Program-made: the position numbers and the translations under genes
Assembly: GCF_000499385.1 (NCBI RefSeq)
Contig: NW_013651807.1
Coordinates: 1-64,000, forward strand
Direction: 5' to 3'
DNA length: 64,000 bases
DNA from: Eimeria necatrix
Taxonomy: Eukaryota; Apicomplexa; Conoidasida; Eucoccidiorida; Eimeriidae
Shown here: positions 13,114 to 23,910 of the stretch, piece after piece
Position numbering within the stretch: position 1 is the stretch's first letter
How the letters are laid out: each line of letters begins with the position of its first letter
The notes under the pieces: model-generated
The model's input: only the letters and a program-made list of their open reading frames with translations
Database searches by the model: none
What the model was told of the DNA's origin: nothing

Positions 13114-16100
13114 CTACGTGTATGGGATCTGATATTCTAGGGGAAGCGTCATGTTTACAGCATTAAGAAGCTCTATTTGCCCACGTCTTGCCACACTCCA
13201 GATTTCTGCGAGAGCCTTGCTGTCCCTTGCTAAGGCTGCGGCACGATCTGCGCATTCTTTGGAAGCAATTGCAAATGCATCTCTCTCAGAGGAATCCTCC
13301 ACAAAAAGACTTCTTTCGCTGGATCCCGTCTGCTTGCTTTTTCTCTGCAAACGAAAAGGGCGCATTGGAGTCTCCGCAGAATTTTTTTATAAAAGAGGGC
13401 TTCAAGGTACACTAAAACGCTGAAGAGAGCTCCGTAAAATTTTAAAAGCCTACCTGCTCATCTAGAAAGCTTGATGAGGCTTGAAGGCATCTTGAGTTGG
13501 CACCGGATGGCCAGAGTGCCCGCTCATTTATACTGGTAGTTGCTGTTAAGCTGCACCGGAGGGGAACGACGTCCGTAAATGGCGGCAAAATACTCTTTGC
13601 ACAGTGACGTGAGTTGCTCTGCGCAGCAGCCTGAAATACCACAAAAACGATTGGAAAGAAGGCGGAAAACCAGCCTAAAAGCTCAAATGCCGAAGAGCAT
13701 CAAGCGTACAGAAGTGCAGTTGAAAAATTACTTTTCGCTGCTGTAGAAACCTCGGCATCGAGATACAAAATTAATTAGCAACAGTCAATGGAGGACACAA
13801 GTAGGCCAGCCACACTTACACTGAGCAAGCGGTTTTGCCCACCCGGAGAAAAAAATGTGCGAGGTCTGTTTCCACGACCAGAGGCAACGGCATGCACGCG
13901 CTTGAGCCGGGAGCTGCCGGCATGGTGAAACGCCATGTCAATGCAGCCAGTTCATCGGGGTCTTCAGGCGGCAAAAGAGAAGGAACTTCCAAACTAACGG
14001 AGGATCCTTCAGATTTTGATTTCCAGGAGCGCATATCATGAGCGCTTTGTGGAATAGGAGATGAATCTATCATGGGTGTTGCCCAGGGTTTGTCATCGAT
14101 CAGTGGCGGGGTTGCATCTAAGAAACTGTGCAGGAGATCAGCGTCGGTGACCTCAAGCCCTCCAGTGCATGTTACGAAATCTGTTTCTTTAAGGCGGAAG
14201 ACGTCAGCGTCACACTTAGCTAATGGCGACAATGCAGCATTGTGGTGCATGCACGTGAGCAATTCACCGACATTCAAATGTTCCTTTCCCCAGAACTGAG
14301 GGCCTGGAATGCTTTGCCTTTCCCACTCTTCCCTGCTGTCTGTTGGAAGTGAAAGCCGAGGAGGAGATAGTTTTACTTTCCAACTGCTCTCGGTATTTAC
14401 CAGGTCAAGTTTTTCGCCTTGCATACCCACAGAAGCTTCCGAAAAGTTTGCAGGAGCTGAGGCCTCTAATCCAGCTGAAGCTACTTGTGATGTGGTTGGC
14501 GCCGTTTGCGGCGTATAACCCCCGTGCCTAGCGAAGCACCTTTCGTTTGAATCTGTGTACTGGATTACGTTTTTTCGTTCTAAGACTTCCTGTTGGCTTG
14601 CTCTTCTAGCAGCCTCCTCTACCGGAGGCTGAGAGAGGTGCGGATGCTTCTGTTGATTTTTCAGGCTTGCCTTGTCCTTCATTTTGCTTTGAACGGGCTC
14701 TTCTCTCATCCCACGTAAACGAGCCCATGAACGCATTGCTGACAGGCGCTTTGCAATTCTGTTGCGAACAATGATTACAGCAACAGCTTGCTTAAATTTG
14801 GTGGTAAGCTCATGTTTCCACAGTTGTCTTAATGTGTCCTGCATTTCCCGTGAGCCGGGTTCAATGACCGGAGACAGATTGGTCTGTGAAGACGGGACAA
14901 CGGGAGCTCCTAAAAATGAACAGCTACTGCGAATTCTATCTTGATGCTGCAACAGCTTAAGCAGCCGCTGAGTGTTCTCTGCCTTCTTAACTTGAATTTT
15001 CTGAATTGCGGTATCGGAAGGTAAAGCAGCACCTTTGACTGTATGCGTTCCAAGCTTTTGTGCTCTGAGGACTGCTACGAGATCTGCCCAGCGCTCATCA
15101 AGGCACTGCCTTGAAATAGTTTCGTCGCCCCACTTGCTGTTCTCAGGGCGTTTCACTGTGTTCGTCGTAGTGATAGAGTTGTTCTCTTCATTGACATTGC
15201 GCTCACGTTTAGATGAAGGCCGCTCAGAGCTTTGAGCAACGGAAATTTGCTTGGGCAGATCCTGTGGCATATCAACACACTGTGGAGCTGCTGAGTCAAC
15301 GGCGCAATACTGTGGCCCTGGCTTCTCCTTTTCATTTGTATGAAGGCTCTCACAGCTTTCGAATTGTTTCAAGTTTTGATTGGGAGTGCCTTCTTCTGGT
15401 GCCTTTTCTCCATAGGAGTCTGCGGGCTCAGTCTCCCCCTGCGTTGACGCTGGCAGCTTAGTTAAGCTCTGTAGAGCCCTGCCAACGTTGCTAGAAGGTT
15501 TTTCAGGCTCGTTGCCAATCTCTGCAGGTATGCCCTTCCCTAGAAGCTCTACTCGATGAGGACTGGATTTACTGGCGAAGTACAACAACAATTCATCAGA
15601 GTACTCTGAACGAAGGTGGGGAGCAAATCGTAACCAAAGAGTTACAGGCGCTCGAGCTCCAATCATACCGCTCAACGGCTTTACAGAAAATGCACCACTT
15701 TTTCCTTTAAGTTCTACTGTGAACTTGATGGGCAACAACGTTGTAGCAGGAAGAACAAGGCGACGTTGTGCCACTGTCCCCAAGTGCGTTGGGCCAAAAT
15801 CCACACTAGCCGCTATGGAAGATAGTAGAAAATCCTCTTGGTCATCATTTCTGTATGATTCATTGAAACTAGTGCTGGAAGGTACCATAGCATGCTGCTT
15901 GCTGGGCGTGCAGTGAGCTATTGCTTTCAGGTGAATCAGCTTCAGATACATCGGAGTCTGGGCACATGCGCTGCCGTCGTCTCTGTTTTTTTTAATTGGA
16001 GATGAGCTGTGTTCTGATGCCTTAGTGCAGAAGATTATTCGGATGAACTCTGATTGGGGAGCGCAAACAAGCGGGTTGAAGGAAATCTGTATCCGCTGCT

Positions 16101-16617
16101 GCATGCCGGAAGGAAGGAAAGACTTCTTGTGGGGAATCGACAGCGAGAAAGCAGAAGAAGATGGGGGTAGTATGCCAAAGGAAACAGTATAACTGCTAAC
16201 ATTTTGTAGCACTACGTCTCGCTGTAGCGGAGTTACGGCCTCGATTTTGTTGGGATCCTTGAAATCAACTTGAAACTCTACGCTTTCAGGTACAGCTCTC
16301 AGGATATCATTGTTGTCTTCATGTAAGGGCATCAACCCAACGGCCTCTGTCTGATTAAGAGCCAGCTTGCTGCGCTCTTGCCTTGCAGTGGATATTTCGC
16401 TTGCCGTAGCGGGTGGAAGCCGCTGTGCATTGTGCAGTTGAGTATGCACTGTGGTGGCGACTTTTGACCCATAGTGTCGCAAAAATGGTTGGTTAACCCG
16501 CGATGTTGCATTGTTGCGCTTTTTTGTAGGAGAATGCTTTGGTGGCTTAAGTGTAGGAGTCCCTTCCTCTTCCGGGACTTCAGGGGGACGGTCGGAGTCA
16601 GAGCTGGAACCTTCCAT
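13114..16617 (-). CDS. CFAP221: CFAP221/PCDP1-like ciliary central-pair protein
   Basis: Three exons on the minus strand (16617-13843, 13630-13454, 13344-13114) join in phase 0 and give 1060 residues. The start is the first ATG; the frame upstream has no other. Residues ~110-200 and ~270-360 form two beta-rich ASH/MSP-like domains, of the kind that begins P-x-V-x-F and then has K/R-x-x-x-L-x-N-x-S. Around residues 600-640 there is a basic amphipathic helix (KFKQAVAVIIVRNRIAKR) resembling an IQ or calmodulin-binding segment. Paired ASH domains followed by a calmodulin-binding helix is the plan of CFAP221 (FAP221/PCDP1), a central-pair projection protein that regulates ciliary beating through calmodulin. 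Low-complexity linkers explain the extra length over the animal protein. Another ASH protein, such as a hydin-like one, remains possible. The expected site of action is the microgamete axoneme. Confidence 0.6.
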
Positions 16618-18798
16618 TGGGCTAATTCTGCGCCGCTGGTTCAATTTAAAAAGGCAATATTCTACGAAAGCTTAGAGACTATCACCATTACTTCAAAGCA
16701 GGATTACTAGAGGAACAACTGCGCTGTAAACGGAGGAGACGTATCATTGCGGTTTGCACTCCAGTGCGAGTAATAGGACAAATCCTGCTAGTGTGTGCTT
16801 GCAAAAAGATATCTTCATGACAGATAGTTTGCACAGTGTACTGGCATTCCAATGTATTTAGAACATCATTTATTGTTTTAATGGTTTATGCGTTTCAAAG
16901 ACAGCTGAGTTTATTGCACCAAGCGTGTGCAGATGAGTGACAGCCCCAGGGACCACTCGATGCATCCAGCAAACAGCGTTTCGTCAAACTTCTTAGAAAA
17001 GGGTTCGGACTCGCCTAGCCAAAAAAAGAACTCTTAAGGATCGCAACTTGCATCCTTGGTGCCACAGCTTTCTGCTACGAAACTCATAGAATGTTCACGC
17101 CTTGAGACCGCTCATGTTGTACAGTAGGCCCAGAGGTATGCTTCTTCCAGGTTATACGCTGGCAAACTATGTTTGAGTCACAATATAATAATAGTCGGAT
17201 AGATGTCTGTTGAGTTGATGCAAGAACTTCAGAGGAGCTTCTTACACGAATACAAAATGTCATGGCACGTTTGGGAGAGCGGCATGGGGTTTCTTCGTTA
17301 CGGTGAGTTAACTCGACAGCAGAAACCACAGGGAGCCAAACAAACTAGTTGCTGAGAAATTTCAAGTCAGCATCAACAGAGAAACCTCAAAACCGTTCGA
17401 TTTCTTCCTTCTACAAAACACCCGCTGCACTGGGAACTTTCCTATTACATGCAAGCATGCCTCCTGTTTGCTTGGACAGCAGAAATGCGTTTGAGGCTGT
17501 TGGACTCTTTTGCTGCCTCGCCTACAGTCTACCGTATGCTTGATCGTAATTATGTCCAAACATAAAGCCCTCAAGTGTACTTCTTTCAGCGTTTTTGAAG
17601 GCTAGTTTTTAACAGCAACGCCAAGGACAGCCGGGAGGCTGGCGAATGGAATGGCATGGCGCGACACATGGACTTAAACTAAGGGACCCAGCGAAGTTGA
17701 GCTAGGCCAACGGTCACTGCTTGTTTGCGGTGCGGGTTATCCGAGCGTTTGCTGCATCTGGGCTTGGAAAGAGACGGCGCTTCCCGCCCGTATTGCGGGC
17801 TTATGCGGCAAGGTTTGTCTATGTCTGCGGGCTTTCATGTGTACCTGGATTCGTGTTCTAATCGTGGGAGCGAGCCTTCGTAAAATGCAGCGTGAAAGAA
17901 GAAGAGTCTGAGTGTCCTTATTTCCACAAGAAAAGACGCGGAATGTTACTTGTTAAAAGCTCTTGACCCCGAACGGTTCCTCAGCCTGAATCCCTCCAAA
18001 TGAGGGCTGCTCGTCTGTTCGCTGGGGATTTCGGGCAGTTGCTGGGAGCCTCAACTCAGTCTTTCCTCCTTGGGCAGAAAGTAGGATATGTCTTTGTGGC
18101 ATAAGAATAGGTGAGTTTGCCTCGAAAAAATTGCCTATAAAGCCAACTGGTTTCATGTGTCACGCAAAACCGTTGCTCCACCATTGTACGCACAGCTCTC
18201 TCAGTTGCACCAGTGGACGCCACATGGCTCAACCATCTCAATTTCCTCAAAAGGTCGCAACTGAACTGGAACATGGTGATGCCGTCCGAAGTTTCCCTTA
18301 GGAGGTGACACAGAACAGGGTTAAACCCAAATTCTGTGGTTAAGATACTCAACGAGATAACGCTAGTCTTCTTTGGCCCCATTAGGCATGTTCACTATAG
18401 TATGGTAAATAATCCATGAGCAAAAACTATACAGTGTACAGAGGATAGCTGAAGCAAGTGTCAACGGGAGCAGAAGTGTGCTTATAGGACATGTAGCAAG
18501 AGGAAATCGTAAAAACTCTGCAGAACTGCTTTTAAGCAAGAGGAATCTTTGTTAAGCCTATCGAGAAAAATCCGGGGCGAAGTGTTCTGAAGCGAAAATC
18601 TTTTTCGGCAGCCTCTTCGGTGATGTTAAGTGACACTCGTTTCAGTCGAACATTTATTGTAGCCCGATGCAGGTTCCTCAAAAGCCGTTAAAAGCAAGTG
18701 GCAAAAGAATGTGTCCAAAACAGCCGCTCTGCGGATTTTTCGTTTGCAGCTGCGCTTTCTGGGTGAAAAAGTATTTCTAATTATTGCAGCATGGAGCT
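16618..18798. other. Intergenic; upstream region of the CFAP221-like gene
   Basis: No frame with coding character or domain similarity was seen on either strand. It should hold the promoter of the minus-strand CFAP221-like gene. No canonical motif was identified. Confidence 0.45.
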
Positions 18799-18818
18799 AC
18801 AAAAGGTAAGAGAAGAAG

Positions 18819-18891
18819 AGAGCGAGACGGGACTCGAACCCGCAACCTCCGCCTCCGGAGGGCGACGCGCTATCCATTGCGCCACTCACTC
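18819..18891 (-). tRNA. tRNA-Arg, anticodon CCG
   Basis: The 73-base gene on the minus strand is identical in its mature part to the plus-strand copy at 18975-19047. The acceptor stem is GAGTGAG/CTCGCTC with one T-G pair. The D arm is GCGC-AATGGATA-GCGC, the anticodon arm TCGCC-CTCCGGA-GGCGG, and the T arm GCGGG-TTCGAGT-CCCGT. Anticodon CCG reads CGG arginine codons. There is no intron and CCA is not encoded. The internal A-box and B-box (GGTTCGAGTCC) are intact, so both copies should be transcribed by RNA polymerase III. A short T run follows the 3' end. Confidence 0.96.
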
Positions 18892-18974
18892 GACGGTCCC
18901 CAAGAAAATTGATTAAGGCAAGACGAAGTGATTGACTGCCATCTGTGCCTCAATCAATTTTCTCGCGGACCGTC

Positions 18975-19047
18975 GAGTGAGTGGCGCAATGGATAGCGCG
19001 TCGCCCTCCGGAGGCGGAGGTTGCGGGTTCGAGTCCCGTCTCGCTCT
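18975..19047 (+). tRNA. tRNA-Arg, anticodon CCG (second, inverted copy)
   Basis: A full cloverleaf with the same sequence as the minus-strand copy 83 bases away: seven-base-pair acceptor stem, four-base-pair D stem, five-base-pair anticodon stem with loop CTCCGGA, five-base variable loop AGGTT and T loop TTCGAGT. The discriminator base is T, followed by CTCTTCTTTTCTT, which supplies a polymerase III terminator-like T run. The two genes point away from each other, so their 5' flanks face each other across the ~25-base loop and probably share that upstream region. Confidence 0.97.
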
Positions 19048-19070
19048 CTTCTTTTCTTATCTTTTTTGCT

Positions 19071-20456
19071 GGTGAAGGATTGAGGATGTAGGTCCGCAAG
19101 TAAACTCTGGGAATTGGTGACTGTTTCTTCCACTGGTAGGCTCCAAGAGCAGCAATGCGTCGTCTGTTGCTTCAGCTTGACTGTAATAACAAAACAGCAA
19201 TATTGGTAACCCCTGGACTAAAATAATGGGATTTCCTTGTTGGGAAACGTGGGAAGGCTGCCAAACTGCTGCACCGTGCACTAGAAGTTACCTACCTGAG
19301 AAGGTGCCACCTTCGCAACAAACTTTACTCGAACTCTAAAGTATGTTACGCCGTGCTGTCCTTCGGTTCTTAGTCGCCACTAATTTTCTCACCAAAGCGG
19401 CTGCATAACCTGGGTACACCCACATCTCAGGTTTCAGGTTTCCTTTAATGCACAAAAAAACTTTCTTAAGCCATGGAAATTGCTTTTTGCAATCTACTGG
19501 GAGACCTAGAATTGTCACGTTCTAGTCTGCCACATGTTGATAGTGCCATGGCATAACATTGCTACTTGAGAACAAGGCCATGGAATATACATGAGGTACT
19601 GTGTGCTTCAAATGTAAATTTGTTAGTTTGGATTTACGGAATGAAACTGCATCTTTGCTTCCACGGTTTACGCTTGTTTCATACACGTGTATTTTGTCGG
19701 TATGGCTCAGGTACAAGCTACAGTTTTTGCCTGGTTTTGAAATTTGATGGAATTTACGAGGTAAAAGCATTATACGGCATGCACAGCAGCGGGACATGCG
19801 TCAGGAAAGATTAAGTCTTTTCAACTTTCGGAAGAAATGAGACAAAAAATTCAGATTCTGAGTGCCAATATAGAATGGAAAAATTATTGTTTCCTTGCAT
19901 TGCTAAATATATTCATTTTACTCCGTCAGCCACGGTTTCCTACATCATTAGTTGCCGCATGCATCTGGTGTGCAGCCCCATAGCTCACTTACTTGAACAT
20001 AGCGTTGGACGCTTCTTGTACGAGATCGATAGTTGGCAGCAGAAAAAACAGTAATGACAACCAACAGCAATTGAGAGGATCTACTCTTACCTTACACGAA
20101 GCGCTTGCCCGTTTTGCGGAAAAGAACCACTAGCCCACTGCACACTGCCAAACTGTCCTTGTCTCTTACACTATTCATTCAAGGCGGTGATATCGAGTTG
20201 GACGAATTCAGCAACGTACTCTCCTTAACAACTCGTAATCATATGGTAATGTTGTAGCATGACCATGCTTGAACGAAAATATATCATTGGGGCTTTGTTC
20301 ATCTATCGCGCTGAACTTTTTGCCGCTCAAAGGAGCAGTGCTGCGGTCTCGCAACATATATGCTGCTGCCTCACGAGACTAAACTATCAAGCAAAAATCG
20401 AGCACATGGGTGAATGGATGTGTGTCTAAATCTCGACGTCCTTTGGAGCCGAATTT
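19071..20456. other. Intergenic; contains one copy of a dispersed 23-bp repeat
   Basis: No gene is visible. Positions 19958-19980 carry a 23-base motif (CATGCATCTGGTGTGCAGCC plus CCA) that recurs with one mismatch at 42084-42106. The stretch leads up to the ATG of the kinesin-like locus. Confidence 0.45.
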
Positions 20457-23365
20457 ATGGGAAAGGGGAGCCAAGTCTCCTTCTCCCAACAAGCCAAAGA
20501 TTCCTGCCGAAGAGTGTTAGAGCAAGCCCGCGGTGAAGGGCATACCCTAAAAACGTTTCTAGGGTCTCACAGTTTTTTGAAGCATATTTATTTGGCAATG
20601 CTCCATGAATCTTCCGAGGCTCGCACCTGTAACCATGCGTGTGAGCCTGCCAATGACGCCCGAACATATCTTGGACTAAGAGCACAAAGTGCAGCGTGCG
20701 GCTCGAGCCAAATTCAGCCGATTCAGAGCCGACAAGAAGGCATTAGGCTTGGGTTTTTCGAATGCCACGTCTGCCTAATTCCTAGGAGACAAGCAGATGA
20801 ACAACCTGGCTCTCAGGCCCAGAGAACGGCCCAAGAGTGTCAGTTGGCTCCAGGTAGCTCAGCTGAACTCTATCGCCTCTGTGCCAGCAGCGTACCTCCT
20901 ACACTTAGGCAAAGCTGTCTCAATAAAGCTCTGACCACCAGTCACAACGGAACATTTTTGTTTCTGCATCCACCCGGCGGCATAGCAGCAAAACAGGAGT
21001 CAAGTTGCTCCAAAGAAGTCGATAATCGCTTCTGGCGAGTGACGTCCGTAACCAACACTCTGCAATACGCTTGTAAAGCAGAAGTGGAGGAAAGTAATAA
21101 AAGCAATGAAAATCAGGAAGAAAGCCAACCGTGGGACGGCGTGCTTCGTCGGGTTGCACACTGGTTGGTTGCAGACCGTCTTAGCGCCACTGTACTCATT
21201 TTGGGAGGCAACCGAGCTTGGAAGAGCAACAGCATGCATGACTCAAAAAATTATGCTAGCGCACCCAGAGATAGCGCTCAACGCCGCTGGAGACCGTGCA
21301 TCGCGCAGCGTGTATGCGCTCATGCCTTCGCAGTAGCGAAGTTTCAAGGCAACCCTTGTAAGAAGCCGCTGCTTGCGGCATACAATAATTGGTTGCGCAG
21401 TGCAACGCTGCAAGTAATGTGTTGCTGCCAAATTTGAATGAAAAGGGGGCTTTTGGGTGTTAAACACATTGCACACATCAACCTTACTCCTTCTTGAGGG
21501 GTGTAGGCAAAACCATCGGTTACTTGACATTACCTGATACGTGTCATTGCAGACGCCTCTTATTCTTGCGTCATTCATGCCCTTAGTTGACCTAGTATGT
21601 AGCTAAATAAGTGTCCGTGTTGTCGCTGTTTCACTATCGCACTAGCAATTGCCAGTCCTCCGTCTATGCTGACTTTGGCGAAGGGTCAATAAGACTAACA
21701 GGCACTTCAAAAAGCTTCCTTGTAAGGCAAAAGTGCAGATGCAGTCTTTCTTTTGCGGATGCTTTTGTTGATGATGCGGGCAGCGATTCGTGTGAGGGTG
21801 TCATGCTGGCTAGTTAGTTCGCATGGCGTGGTGGACCTCCTCGCCCCTTTCTGCTGCTTGGTGAAACCATTGTGCACCGGCTGCTTCTTTGGAATCCCAC
21901 CTTCAGCAGAATTTGGGGGTGTTCCAAACGCTTTGTCAGCGGACAAGCGTATTTTCGTCTCTAACCCCGTGACGGCACTAGAGGCATGCAGCCTTATTCA
22001 AAAGGCTAAAGATAGAATGGATGACCTTAAAGGAAGCTTTTCTGACACACCTACGATGTACGGCCGTACACAAGCAAGCACGCGCTCAACGAAATAGAGC
22101 TAAAACTCCCGTAGCAAACGCATTCTTTCGATTACTTATGCAGCTGTGGCAAGGCGTTGATTTTCAGGTTCATAAGGCTGCAACTGCTGCAGGATGAGTG
22201 CCGTGAAGATAGGTCTAATGTGACAAAAATGGGAACCCCGGTTCTTCATGTGATTGTATTCGGTGGGAACGGGAGACAGAAGCATGGAAAAACGATTGTG
22301 AAAGCGAAGGTTTTGCCGGAAGAAGACTGCGAAGAAATTTCGAACCGAAGCCGCTGGGCGACTAGGGGCCCGCTTGCAGTGCTCTGTGCCCTTCTTTCCC
22401 TTCTCCCTCATGATGATGACCAAAACATGAATGAAACCTATGGAAGTCGGTGTCTTCCTTCATCTGAAGACGAGATTCTTAGTCATTCTTGTTTGCCGCA
22501 ATACCTGCACCACCCAAATTGCCCGCAGTCGGAGATTCAGTCTCATCTTCCACGCGCGTTTGAGAACTTGAAACGCCAACTTTTAAATGAAGCGGAACAT
22601 TTGAGTCTCTTTCAGTTGCTTGTACCAATGTTGCTGGTACATAGCAGGACGTTTGCACTTTGCTGTCTTTGGAAAGCAACACGACGCCCACGAAGGCTCG
22701 CTTCTTTTCTAACATGCATGCAACGCGCCATGCAGCATGCTCCTCCTTGTAAAACACCTCCACAGGTGTATTGTTTCCCAAGCTGGACTCCTAGCGTTTC
22801 TCGTGCAAATTCATCACATTTCACGTCTCGTCAGGCACACTGCGAAGACCCGAATATGGGTTTTCATTCCCCCTCAGAAGGTCACCCAACCGCCAATGCA
22901 AGGGCCAATCCTGCAGAGGGAATTCAGAGACTAGGGATAGAATCTAGACTCCTTAGAGCTTCTCCAACGGTCACTAACAGTGATGAGGGACTCTCCATTA
23001 AGAGTTGTCGCTTGTTAACTCCTGACAGACGATTAGGGATGAAGCAAAATAGGCAGAAAGAAAAGAAAGGCGTTCACATGACGAGGATTGAACGAAAGAA
23101 AATGAATTTCGGAGGGCTCCGCCGTGTGCGATGCCTTCTAGCCAAGCGGTCAAAGAAACGTGTGAGTTTAGAATCCCATTTGAAAGGGCTGGTCATGTTT
23201 GACCGGAAACCTCTTCTGTTACCATGCCAAAACGTGCACGGCGCTACCTATGTTTGCTTTAAGCAGACACTCCTTCCTGATATATATATCTCTTGGCATA
23301 TATATATATATATATATATATATGTTTTTTGCTATATGCATTTAAATGCGTATTTATATATGTAA
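20457..23365 (+). CDS. Multi-exon locus, possible degenerate kinesin motor
   Basis: A good ATG at 20457 opens a 326-codon frame. Further coding-like frames lie at about 21850-22095 and 22168-23365, with a plausible acceptor TTTTCAG before 22168. In order along these frames I see fragments that align by spacing with kinesin motor motifs. A P-loop-like GGNRAWKS replaces GxxxxGK[ST]. Next comes an I-F-V-S-N-P-x-x-A-L-E-A segment. STRST stands where SSRSH would be, LHVIVFGGNG where LxLVDLAGSE would be, and GPLAVLCALLSLL where INKSLLALGxVISAL would be. No single motif is convincing; the order of five is the argument. The key P-loop glycine and switch II residues are altered, so it would be a non-hydrolysing pseudo-motor. 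Exon boundaries are unresolved, and the frame after 23230 runs into a TA microsatellite and is probably intronic. It could also be an unrelated coccidian protein. Confidence 0.35.
23298..23323. repeat. (AT)13 microsatellite
   Basis: Thirteen perfect AT dinucleotides, with a further interrupted TA run immediately upstream (23281-23289). It probably lies in an intron or between exons of the kinesin-like locus, where a translated IYIYIY run would otherwise result. Confidence 0.95.
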
Positions 23366-23910
23366 TTTTTGATGGCTCGTCCGCAGAAAATCCCTGCAGG
23401 CCAAAGCCAAGAGGAACACTCACATTGCATTTGTGAAATACAGCCGGATAAGGGAAAGAAACAGAGTCAGCAGAGTCAGATGCACTCGTACGTTGCTCCA
23501 GACGTTCCTAGAGAGCAGCCGAAACTGGCTCAACTCGGGCATCAGGGGCATTCGACAGAGAGTCAGCAGGAGCAGCAACAGCAGTCTCTTCATGCTTTAT
23601 GCGGAGAATGTTCTACTGCTCCATCGCTCACAGGGTCAGACCCTATGAATAGCAGTAGTAAGACTAAGCCTATACTTGTCATCACATCTATTTGACTATG
23701 TGCTAGAAGGCGACGGGAGACACTGGACTAGATTGGTGACGTTGAAATGGCTGGAAGACCAGACACAAAAGATGAATTAGTGAAGTTAATAGTGATTGCT
23801 TTTTGTTTCTGCACCAGAATTTTGAAAAAAAACATTTCTGTTCGCCTTCGTAGCAAAAGCTTGAAACATCTTTCTTATATTGACCCACATTGTAATTTCC
23901 TGTGCTGCAG

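Larger units (their letters stand above)
18799..19070. repeat. Near-perfect inverted repeat containing two tRNA genes
   Basis: The left arm (~18799-18920) and right arm (~18946-19070) are reverse complements with only a few mismatches, separated by about 25 bases. Each arm contains a complete tRNA-Arg plus ~20 bases of 3' flank (outer side) and ~30 bases of 5' flank (inner side). The shared unit is thus a tRNA gene with its flanks, duplicated in inverted orientation. The whole could extrude as a ~120-bp cruciform. Confidence 0.95.

Noticed and set aside
22157..23365. A 402-codon plus-strand frame as a single-exon gene
   Set aside because: Its first codon is TTG, a splice acceptor lies within it, and its end runs through a TA microsatellite. 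It is better treated as part of a spliced locus.
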